This document shows, one piece after another, positions 18,057 to 25,858 of a stretch of 64,000 nucleotides of DNA. The notes below the pieces were generated by a model, which made no database searches, had not been told where the DNA came from, and worked only from the letters and a program-made list of their open reading frames with translations. The DNA comes from JBBSJZ01 sp041739875. GTDB taxonomy: Bacteria > Planctomycetota > Planctomycetia > Pirellulales > Pirellulaceae. Made by a program: the position numbers and the translations under genes. The stretch's first letter is position 1. Every line of letters starts with the position of its first letter. The stretch lies in the NCBI GenBank assembly GCA_041739875.1, contig JBGSNA010000305.1:1-64000 (forward strand), written 5' to 3'.

Positions 18057-19517
18057 TTAACGTCGTTTTGCAGCAGCACGTGATTCGGTGCGTGAAAGAA
18101 GCATTCGCAAGCGTTGAAGGGTCGCTAAATGTTGAGCAGATTCGGCTAGGTTTGAGTTCTCATCCGGATCCGTTTGCAGATCGTAAAGTTCTTCACCGGT
18201 CGACCATCGAGTGTATCGCCAGCGATCCGTTCGGATGGCTTTACCGAGTTTGTCGCCGCGTGAAACGACCGTGTAAGCAACCTCTTTGCCAGGTGTATCC
18301 GGATTGCGAAGTATCGAAACAATACTTTGCCCTTGCAAATCCTCAGGTGGATTGACGGTGCAGAGTTCTGCAAGGGTCGGGAACAAGTCAACCAATTCAA
18401 CCAGCCCTTCGCTGGTCGAGCCCGGATTCGTGATTCCAGGCGCCCGGATGATCATCGGGATACGATCACATTGTTCAAACAACATGACTTTGCCCCACAT
18501 GAATTTCTCGCCCAGCATGTATCCATGGTCGGATATCAACACCACGATCGTATCGTCCCAATGCCCCGATCGCTTTAACGCGTCAAAGACCAGTCCGATT
18601 TGGGCATCGATAAACGAGATACAAGCATGATAGGCTTGAATGTACTCGCGGCGTAGCGCATCGTTTTCAACGCCGAACTCAAATCCAAATTCCACGTGTC
18701 GACTGGTCTGAGCGATCTTGGGAACGTGGTCCCAAAAATCCGGCGATGCGGGTGCGAACTGAAGCTTCGCTTTCGGATACATTTCAAAATATTTGTCTGG
18801 TGCAAGGTAAGGAACGTGCGGTTTATGGATACCACAAGCCATAAAGAAAGGTTTCTCTCCATGTGTCTTGTTATCCAGCCACGATGAGATTTGACGAGCG
18901 TTCTTGCCATCGGCATGCTGCTCGTCGCGAAGACCGGTCGGTCCATAGCCTTCGCTTTGGCCACGTGTTTGATGAGCAATCGTTGGATAAAATTCACGCC
19001 ACAATTTGCGAGTCTTGCCGGTCGTGATGGGGCCATGTTCCGCTTCAAAATTTTCGCGAATCGGAGTGACCATCGGCATTTCATCGTCTTCGAAACGCAG
19101 TCCTTCGTTCCAAGCGACATCGCCTTGATCGATTCGTTCGTTATGAAAGACTTTGCCGACGCTTCCCGTCCAATAGCCAGACTCCTTGAATCGTTGTGGC
19201 ATCGAAACCGTTCCCGGGCGTACATCACGTATGTCTGAATCGTTATCGAGAATGCCCGTCGACTGCGGATACAACCCGCTGAGAAATGAAGCACGCGAGG
19301 GTCCACAGACGGGGTACTGGCAATACGCTCGCCGAAAGGCCATTCCGGCCGAAGCCAGTTCGTCGAATGCCGGCGTGCTTATCTGTGGATAGCCGGACGT
19401 CGAAACGTGTGTGTTCAAGTCATCGCAAACGATGAACAAAACGTTTGGCTGTTTAGAAAAAGCGACCGACGGGATCAGCAACGCCAAGCCCAAGAGTATC
19501 CGAGATCGTAGGTTCAT
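18057..19517 (-). CDS. secreted sulfatase, iduronate-2-sulfatase-like
   Basis: Type I sulfatase, 486 residues, with an N-terminal signal peptide (about 1-21). Formylglycine site C71 is in CGPSRAS (C-x-P-S-R), matured by a formylglycine-generating enzyme. Metal-binding residues are in FIVCDDLN and in the ISDHGYMLGEK segment, which together with NTHVSTSGYP and GSVGKVFH suggests the iduronate-2-sulfatase/choline-sulfatase side of the family. It probably removes sulfate from algal or animal polysaccharides in the periplasm. It lies about 140 bases after the other sulfatase tail, in line with the sigma/anti-sigma operon. Confidence 0.9.
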   Translation of the reverse strand: MNLRSRILLGLALLIPSVAFSKQPNVLFIVCDDLNTHVSTSGYPQISTPAFDELASAGMAFRRAYCQYPVCGPSRASFLSGLYPQSTGILDNDSDIRDVRPGTVSMPQRFKESGYWTGSVGKVFHNERIDQGDVAWNEGLRFEDDEMPMVTPIRENFEAEHGPITTGKTRKLWREFYPTIAHQTRGQSEGYGPTGLRDEQHADGKNARQISSWLDNKTHGEKPFFMACGIHKPHVPYLAPDKYFEMYPKAKLQFAPASPDFWDHVPKIAQTSRHVEFGFEFGVENDALRREYIQAYHACISFIDAQIGLVFDALKRSGHWDDTIVVLISDHGYMLGEKFMWGKVMLFEQCDRIPMIIRAPGITNPGSTSEGLVELVDLFPTLAELCTVNPPEDLQGQSIVSILRNPDTPGKEVAYTVVSRGDKLGKAIRTDRWRYTRWSTGEELYDLQTDPDENSNLAESAQHLATLQRLRMLLSRTESRAAAKRR

Positions 19518-19658
19518 CAGGTTTTCAGCAGGGAGTGGGGAATGTTGTTAGACGCAATCCACCGTTGGACAGCCGACCACGATTGCCCCATCGTGGCCGC
19601 GACCAAGCATGCGAAGAGGAGTCGACTAAAGACCTCTCGATCAACAACCGGCAGAACA

Positions 19659-19996
19659 TTATTTTGGCGCCGTGGCAATTGATTTCACTGGCGTGAGCAA
19701 AAAGCTTTTCAGCCCGACAACGCGATCGTTAGCGTCTTCGAATCGGAGAATGAGTTGGCTATCCGCAGCCAAACTAAATTCGTAGCTCATTTGTCCACCG
19801 CGCAACACTGCCGACCCAGTCAGTTTAGCCTCGTGTTTGTCGCCGGGCGTCTGCGCTCCCCAAAGCGACTGGTCCTTCGTGTTCCAGGCTCCACGAGAGA
19901 CTTTCCATGGCTTGGACGGGAGCGTGGCGAAGGATTCACGCACCTCACAGCTGGTACCTGGCATGGTGGTCGCGGAAGCCGCCTGACTCGCCTTCG
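19659..19996 (-). pseudogene. out-of-frame C-terminal extension of the upstream sulfatase
   Basis: About 112 residues open in the -1 frame relative to the sulfatase. Read from the T6 run (A6 on the coding strand) at 19997-20002 it continues Thr-Lys-Ala-Ser-Gln-Ala and ends at TAA 19659, with a beta-rich composition (GQMSYEFSLAADSQLILRFE) unlike random sequence, whereas the sulfatase's own frame beyond this point becomes Arg/Pro-rich nonsense. A one-base deletion in the A run, or slippage on it, best explains this. ATG 19964 inside it might also start a separate small protein, but no ribosome site is evident. Confidence 0.6.
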
Positions 19997-21391
19997 TTTT
20001 TTCTTACCTTGCGGCTTCTTCTCACCTTTCGACTTCTTCTTGCTGACTTCCTCCATCGCGTATCGCTTGGCACCACCCTTGATTGGATTGGCCATGCCAG
20101 CCAACCAAGTGTCGTGCAGCGCTGTCAACTCGGCAAGCTTCTCAGGCATCTGCGGAGCGAGGTCTTGCTTCTCTGAAGCATCCTTGCTCAAGTCGAACAA
20201 TCCGATGCGTTCTTTATCACCGACGAGTTTCCAGTCACCGCTGCGGACCGACCACCAACCTTCTTCTCCACCGGCACACCAGAAGAGATCGCGTGGTGCC
20301 GGTACTGATTCACCGCGAAGGATAGGCAGCAAGTTGAAGCCGTCGAAAGGCTTTTCAGGCGGCGACGAGATACCCGCAGCGGCGAGCGTCGTCGGAAGGA
20401 TATCGAGCGAACTGACGACGGCTTGGCTTTCACCGGGTTTCAATTGACTCGGCCAACATACGAGAAATGGAACGCGAATACCGCCCTCATAATCCTGATG
20501 CTTGCCACCTCGCAAAGGCGTGTTGTCTGCGGTTTGTGCAAGCGGCCCACCATTGTCGCTGATAAAGAACAGCAGCGTATTCTGCCACACGCCTTCCTTC
20601 TTCAGCTTCACAATGAGGCTGCCGATCGCATCATCCATCCGTTTGCCCATGGCGAGTAGCTTGTTTCGATCGGGGTCGTCTGTGTTGAATTTTGCAATCT
20701 CTTCGGCCGGAGCTTGCAATGGAGCGTGAACGGCATTGAAGGCGAGATAGAGGAAGAACGGCTGAGCCTTGTGTCGCTCGACAAATGACACGGCTTCTTC
20801 ACCGAGACGATCAGTCAGGTAGCCACTTTCCTGCACAGGCTCGGTACCGCGATAGATCGGGTCATCGGGATCATTCAGCTTGAAATAGTCATGAGCTCCG
20901 CGACCGAGGAAGCCGAAAACCTCGTCGAAGCCTCGTAGCGCCGGACTCCACTCTGGATCGGGGCCAAGATGCCATTTGCCAAGTTGACCAGTAACAAAAC
21001 CGGCCGGCTTCAGAAACTGCGGAAAGATCTGTTCGCTCTTCGGCAAACCCGAGCCAGCTTCCCCTCCGGTATAAAGACCGAGTCGCTGTTGATATCGACC
21101 CGTCATCAACCCAGCGCGTGTCGGCGAACAAACATGTCCGCTAACGTAACCTTGCCTACAAATGACGCTTTCTTTTGCTAACGCAGCAAGATGTGGCGTC
21201 GTTATTTCCTTGGGATGTTGCGGATTGAATGCGACATCGGCATAGCCAAGATCATCGGCAACGATCACGACGATATTGGGTTTCTTTGATTCAGAGGCGG
21301 ATGCAAAGCTCGCGACGCAGGCGAGTGCAAAAGTGAACAGATCGAATTTCATAGTTAGCCGCAAATTGTGTTGAGCATGGACTTGATTCAT
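19820..21391 (-). CDS. secreted sulfatase (arylsulfatase A-like), frameshifted near C-terminus
   Basis: Type I sulfatase, 523 residues as read. A signal peptide lies at about 14-33 (FTFALACVASFASA), formylglycine site C88 in CSPTRAG, and the metal/substrate segments are VADDLGYADV, GKWHLG and FISDNGGP. The catalytic domain is complete by about residue 440. After the Lys-rich KKKSKGEKKPQGKKK the frame turns Arg/Pro-rich, because an A6 run shifts it away from an 112-residue extension. ATG 21391 overlaps the anti-sigma stop in ATGA; ATG 21352 would give a shorter signal peptide. Cotranscription with the sigma/anti-sigma pair suggests induction by an outside signal. Confidence 0.88.
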   Translation of the reverse strand: MNQVHAQHNLRLTMKFDLFTFALACVASFASASESKKPNIVVIVADDLGYADVAFNPQHPKEITTPHLAALAKESVICRQGYVSGHVCSPTRAGLMTGRYQQRLGLYTGGEAGSGLPKSEQIFPQFLKPAGFVTGQLGKWHLGPDPEWSPALRGFDEVFGFLGRGAHDYFKLNDPDDPIYRGTEPVQESGYLTDRLGEEAVSFVERHKAQPFFLYLAFNAVHAPLQAPAEEIAKFNTDDPDRNKLLAMGKRMDDAIGSLIVKLKKEGVWQNTLLFFISDNGGPLAQTADNTPLRGGKHQDYEGGIRVPFLVCWPSQLKPGESQAVVSSLDILPTTLAAAGISSPPEKPFDGFNLLPILRGESVPAPRDLFWCAGGEEGWWSVRSGDWKLVGDKERIGLFDLSKDASEKQDLAPQMPEKLAELTALHDTWLAGMANPIKGGAKRYAMEEVSKKKSKGEKKPQGKKKRRRVRRLPRPPCQVPAVRCVNPSPRSRPSHGKSLVEPGTRRTSRFGERRRPATNTRLN

Positions 21392-22305
21392 GGAACGCTC
21401 TCAGTAATGACGAACTGCACACGGACGTCATCGATATAGTGATCGGTTTTTGGCCCGTCATCGTCGGCCATGCCTGGTCCAATGTGAATGACGAGACTAC
21501 GAGTTCCCATAGGGATTTCCATCGATACCTTGATCGTTTGCCAACCATGCTCACCCGGCTTCGTCTTCACAGTGCGACCGAGCTGTAGCAGCGCCTGCTC
21601 CAGCCGACCATCGCCATTCCAAATAGCCTTCACCTCTTGAGGGGATTCGGAGAAAGCGGCTAAACGAATCTGATTCCGATCCGACCACTCCGTGCCGACG
21701 CCATGAAACGATGCGGTGACCTCCACGGTCCGTGACTCAGATCCGTCTAGGAATCGGAACTCGGCGAGATCCACAATGCGGGACGCTGCGCAGAACTTTC
21801 GCCCCGCGCTGGGAGTTAACTTCGCCATGTGCCGGCCTTCTTTAGGAGAAACAGAAGCCTCTGCCGGAATCACTGCCGAGAAATCTCCCGACCAGCCACC
21901 CGTGTCATTCGGAAACCCCCGACCCAACACGGCTTTCACATCTTCAAAGCTCTCGCTGAAAAGCGCGATCACCGGCTGCGGATCCCGTTTCATCCGAGGC
22001 ACGGCATAGGCAAAGACGACTGACGTGCAGACCATGCCGAAAACAATTCCAGCCCCCGTAGCGACGAGAGAACGTGATGACAACCAGGAAGATTCTTGTT
22101 TCGCTTTTACCTCATACGGGGCGTTAAGCAATTCTCTCGCAGAGGCCGCTTTTGCTTCCAACGCGAAATCAAGATTTGCAAAGTCAAGATAGCGAAGCCG
22201 CAGCGAACGATCGGCTTTCAATGCAACTTGCAATGCCGCAGCCTCTTCGTCGCAGAGGGTTCCGTTCAACTGCCGCTCGATAAGATCATCGCAATCGTCC
22301 GTCAT
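21388..22305 (-). CDS. membrane anti-sigma (FecR-like) protein with extracytoplasmic beta domain
   Basis: 305 residues. The N-terminal 60 residues form the short acidic helical region found in planctomycete anti-sigma/FecR-like proteins (LIERQLNGTLCDEEAAALQ). One membrane helix follows at about 79-102, then an outside domain of about 200 residues with jelly-roll-like strands (ESFEDV, RHMAKLTP, WQTIKVSMEIP, HYIDDVRVQFV), resembling carbohydrate-binding modules. Its ATG overlaps the sigma stop in ATGA and its TGA overlaps the sulfatase start in ATGA. I infer a transmembrane switch that frees the sigma factor when a glycan is sensed. Confidence 0.75.
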   Translation of the reverse strand: MTDDCDDLIERQLNGTLCDEEAAALQVALKADRSLRLRYLDFANLDFALEAKAASARELLNAPYEVKAKQESSWLSSRSLVATGAGIVFGMVCTSVVFAYAVPRMKRDPQPVIALFSESFEDVKAVLGRGFPNDTGGWSGDFSAVIPAEASVSPKEGRHMAKLTPSAGRKFCAASRIVDLAEFRFLDGSESRTVEVTASFHGVGTEWSDRNQIRLAAFSESPQEVKAIWNGDGRLEQALLQLGRTVKTKPGEHGWQTIKVSMEIPMGTRSLVIHIGPGMADDDGPKTDHYIDDVRVQFVITESVP

Positions 22306-22829
22306 GTGAGCGTCTCCACGGCGAGGGACCGCTGCATGCAATCGAGCAGCGACAGCCGAATCCGGTGCAACAGTTTGTAAAGCGCCATCGGCGTTTGGCC
22401 TCGCCGAGCCGCCATCTCATCAATTCGGACACCTTTCGCGTTGACTGTAGGCACCAACTCGCGTTGGGTGGACGGCAGTTTTTCTAAGCACCGATCGAGT
22501 GCCTCGCGCTGAATCGTGTGCCGCTCTACACTACTTTCGGCGTCCTGAGCAAGCTGCAGGCTCAGCTCATCATCGAACACATGACGGTCCCGGCTTCGAG
22601 CCCGCAAATGCCTCATGACCATATTTCTTGCAACGCCAAAAGCCCAAGGTCGAAACTCTTGCACCCCATCGAACTTCTTCCGCAACACCAATAGCACCTC
22701 CTGCATAACCTCACGCGAATCCTCTCGCGTCGGCACCAGCGAGCGAACGAAACTGTGCAGTGCCGCATCGTGCTCCGCATCAAGGCGGAGAAACGCTTCG
22801 TGCTCGTCTGTTTTGGTTGAATCTGACAT
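22302..22829 (-). CDS. ECF-type RNA polymerase sigma factor (planctomycete/verrucomicrobial subfamily)
   Basis: 175 residues. Sigma region 2 spans about 20-85 (SREVMQEVLLVLRKKFDGVQEFRPWAFG split over two helices; core-binding and -10 recognition) and region 4 about 110-165 (LPSTQRELV, then the HTH around IDEMAARRGQTPMALYKLLHRIR). The RPWAFGVARN form is typical of the Rhodopirellula/Verrucomicrobium ECF group. It heads the leftward sigma/anti-sigma/sulfatase operon; the 459-base upstream gap should hold its promoter. Confidence 0.9.
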   Translation of the reverse strand: MSDSTKTDEHEAFLRLDAEHDAALHSFVRSLVPTREDSREVMQEVLLVLRKKFDGVQEFRPWAFGVARNMVMRHLRARSRDRHVFDDELSLQLAQDAESSVERHTIQREALDRCLEKLPSTQRELVPTVNAKGVRIDEMAARRGQTPMALYKLLHRIRLSLLDCMQRSLAVETLT

Positions 22830-23288
22830 GAAATGTTCCTGATCACCATGACCTCGCCAAACAACGCTGGGTTTGCCGGGGAAAATAAGCCGAACGTAAA
22901 GAATACTTGTTTTGACCGGACGAGATCAATTTTCTCATGTCAAAACATTTGGACAACTGCTTCAGCAATCGCCACGAGAATCCATCGCCTGAATGACGCA
23001 AATCATGTGGCGAGGCAACCTCGCCCCTTGACACCCAAGAAGCGATCATCTTTCTGCCAAAACCATCAAAAGACGCGACGAAATCAAAGAAGCCGACATC
23101 CGTCCGATCGCTAAAACACTCGACTGGACCATGCCGCGAAAGATGTGGCGGGAACAAAGAAATGTCGCTTCCCGTTGACTAGTAATTGTGATCAACGGTG
23201 TTAACCACCAGAACAAAGGTTCTCGACCCACGTGAAGCGTTACCCCAATGTGAGCATCCTCGTTGACTTGGCTCAACCAAGAGATACG
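22830..23288. other. 459-base intergenic stretch upstream of the ECF operon
   Basis: Frames of 76-104 codons exist on both strands but none has a recognisable motif, ribosome site or plausible composition, and they overlap one another. The region must contain the promoter of the leftward sigma operon and the 3' end of the leftward haloperoxidase transcription unit's upstream neighbour boundary. No strong terminator hairpin is seen. Confidence 0.45.
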
Positions 23289-25751
23289 TCAACTTTGCTC
23301 CGAACCAAGAATCAATTGCTGTGCACGTTGCCAGACGATAGCGGCAACTTCATTGCCTAGTTCTCGGCTCCGAGTATCACCTTCGCTAAAGTGGATGCCA
23401 CCGTAGATGCGAGACGAACCAGCTTGGTCGGCTGCGTCACGAAACGTTGCCCATGCCAATATCACGTCATTGGCGGGTGTGAGCCCCGGCTCGAAGCGCG
23501 ACGACCCCGCTTCAAACGTGAGCGACGCGTCGAAACGGCTACTGCCCGAGAACAGCTCCAGAATTGTCGCACCCGCGGCGCTAAAACTGCTGTGTCCCGA
23601 AGTGTATTCAGCGAATGGAGGTGACGGATCGCCACCAGGAGTTTGATACGTCAGAAACTCGGTCGCCAGGATGCTTTGCGTTCCACTCGATGGCGTCCAG
23701 ACGTCGATCACCCATCCGTCGCGACTCGAATCGTAATTGCCAATCAGCCCGAGTTCGCCAAGCGTTCGAATCGCCCGGACCGGTCGCACGTAGTTGTAGT
23801 AAGTCTTCGCTTCCCAGGTCGCTATTCCAGCATCGAACAAGGCATTGGATAAAGCGAAAAACATCTTCGCGTCATCATCCAAGGAGTGCCCATCGCGAGC
23901 CGACACAAACTGGCCGAACGTCATCCAAGTTCCCGGGGGAAACGACGTGCGAGCACCATCTTCCCAAAATTCAGCGATCAACTTTTCTTCGTCCGTCAAC
24001 GCGGCGCTCGCCTCGATTACCTGATCCGCTTGTTCAACGAACTTCGGATTAATGATCGTCCCCACGATACTTCGCGTGATGGGGATCCGAGAGCTATCCG
24101 ACAAAAGAATCGTTTTCGACGCCAGGTCCACTGTCCCCTCAACAAGCAGGAAAGGTTGCGGCGGTTCCGGACGCAACGCATCAGGTTGCGACAGTGCAAA
24201 GGGCTCCACTGTACCCCAATGAGGCGTCAAGTATTGCTGAATCCGAATGTGTCCACTTTCACCAGGCCCCACGCCGATCGGCACATATTCTGGCGTCCAC
24301 TCATCCAATTGAAAGATGGCGTCAACGCGATTGGTGGATAGATATCCGGTCGTATCCGAATACGGAATCCCAAGCATGCCGCGTGTATCTGTGCCCAATG
24401 AGTTGGACCCATCGACGTGTCGCTGAGCCAACAAAGCATTCGCCACGCGATTACCAATTCCGGCTGGATCATCTGCGGCGAGCGAGTCATTCCCCGGCTC
24501 AAGGGAAAGACTCGTCATCAACGCATCAAAAATAGCCGATTGGCTGGGGAACAAGTCGACCAACACGCGGTGTGCAGCGAAACTCATTGCCGACAACTTG
24601 TTCTGAAGTATGTTTTCTGAACTCGGTCGCTGCAGCGTATCGCCAAGAGTTGTTGACACAGCGCGTTGGTCATACGCGGACCAAGCATCATACATGGCCG
24701 TGTGGGTCATCGCGTATGCTCTCGACGCAACGGCAGGCCCCGGTGACGTCTGGATTACAGCCTGCTGGACCGCAGCATCCCAGAGCACTGAAGGCGTCGG
24801 ATTCGAGGACGTCACCGAAACAAGTTGTGTTTCCTCGTTGACCGTGAACGAATACAGCCGGACGACATCCAGTGGGACACCCTCGCTATTCACAGCATTG
24901 CCGGCGACATCGCAAATAACGCTCGGAAACATGACCTCATAATTACCCGAATCCAACGACTCGCTCAACGTGAGTGTTAACTGTGTGGGGCTATCGACGA
25001 TCAAACGATCAACAAGAACAACATCGCCAGGCACACCGACTTGACGAATTTCAATGTCATTCGGACTCACAGAAGCAACTTCGGCCGCCAACGCTTCACT
25101 GAACGTCACGACCAAACTTCGGCCTTGCTGTTGAAAAGCAAAAGCATCCAGATCGAAGTTGCTTGTCGGCGACTGTCGATCCAAGTCCACCTGGAACTCC
25201 GCTACTGTCCCCAGTGTTGCTGAAACAATCGTCACGCGGTTCGAACCGTCGACCAAGTTTTCTCCAACCGCCAACACAATGTCTTCATGCGTCAATACGA
25301 TGCGTTGGCTGTTCATTAGTGGCACCATCGCACCCAACGAAACATCATTCACCGAAACAGCGATATCATGAACATCGAACGCTTGGACCTCCAACCCAAA
25401 GCGATTGGTGACAAGGTCAAAGTTGGATTCGTCACCAAGTGAGGAATCGTGCAGCAGTCTCGCGGTGACGAATGGCTGCGGCACGTTCAAACGGTTGATC
25501 ACTCGCAGCAAATCGAACGCTGTCACTAAGTCATCACCACTGACATCAGGAAACAAGCCGGGCCTTAAGTCTTGTGGTAGTTGCCCATCGGTCACACGAC
25601 TCAAAACGGAAACAAGATCACTAGCATCATGGAGGTCCAAGACAAGATCAACGTTGGCGTCCAGCGGCTGATAAGGCGACTGGAAGTCACCGGCCAACAT
25701 GTGCCGCGACTCTAACAACTCAAATTGTCTTGTGGCCCGCCTCCTCGTCAT
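23289..25751 (-). CDS. exported vanadium haloperoxidase/PAP2-type protein with planctomycete surface motif and dockerin-like repeat
   Basis: 820 residues. It opens with RRRATRQFELLESRHMLAG, the LEPR-ML(A)G-type N-terminal motif of planctomycete exported proteins. Residues about 35-100 carry EF-hand/dockerin-like segments (DVSGDDLVTAFDLLRVINRL). A Big/cadherin-like beta domain follows (about 180-310), then an all-helical vanadium-dependent haloperoxidase/acid phosphatase domain (about 330-820) with the phosphate-site SGHSSFSAAG and a later GGIHFSEGDT plus Arg/Gly/Asn segment. It may oxidise halides or act as a phosphatase outside the cell. ATG 25751 follows a good AGAGGTGA ribosome site that overlaps an earlier ATG at 25766. 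Confidence 0.85.
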   Translation of the reverse strand: MTRRRATRQFELLESRHMLAGDFQSPYQPLDANVDLVLDLHDASDLVSVLSRVTDGQLPQDLRPGLFPDVSGDDLVTAFDLLRVINRLNVPQPFVTARLLHDSSLGDESNFDLVTNRFGLEVQAFDVHDIAVSVNDVSLGAMVPLMNSQRIVLTHEDIVLAVGENLVDGSNRVTIVSATLGTVAEFQVDLDRQSPTSNFDLDAFAFQQQGRSLVVTFSEALAAEVASVSPNDIEIRQVGVPGDVVLVDRLIVDSPTQLTLTLSESLDSGNYEVMFPSVICDVAGNAVNSEGVPLDVVRLYSFTVNEETQLVSVTSSNPTPSVLWDAAVQQAVIQTSPGPAVASRAYAMTHTAMYDAWSAYDQRAVSTTLGDTLQRPSSENILQNKLSAMSFAAHRVLVDLFPSQSAIFDALMTSLSLEPGNDSLAADDPAGIGNRVANALLAQRHVDGSNSLGTDTRGMLGIPYSDTTGYLSTNRVDAIFQLDEWTPEYVPIGVGPGESGHIRIQQYLTPHWGTVEPFALSQPDALRPEPPQPFLLVEGTVDLASKTILLSDSSRIPITRSIVGTIINPKFVEQADQVIEASAALTDEEKLIAEFWEDGARTSFPPGTWMTFGQFVSARDGHSLDDDAKMFFALSNALFDAGIATWEAKTYYNYVRPVRAIRTLGELGLIGNYDSSRDGWVIDVWTPSSGTQSILATEFLTYQTPGGDPSPPFAEYTSGHSSFSAAGATILELFSGSSRFDASLTFEAGSSRFEPGLTPANDVILAWATFRDAADQAGSSRIYGGIHFSEGDTRSRELGNEVAAIVWQRAQQLILGSEQS

Positions 25752-25858
25752 TGCATCACCTCTCATGGCAAGTCACTAAGCGAGTTCACAGAGAATCGTT
25801 GTTGCAAAATCCACGAATATCAACGTTAGCGACCCAACTTTGGCGAACGGACGAACAT

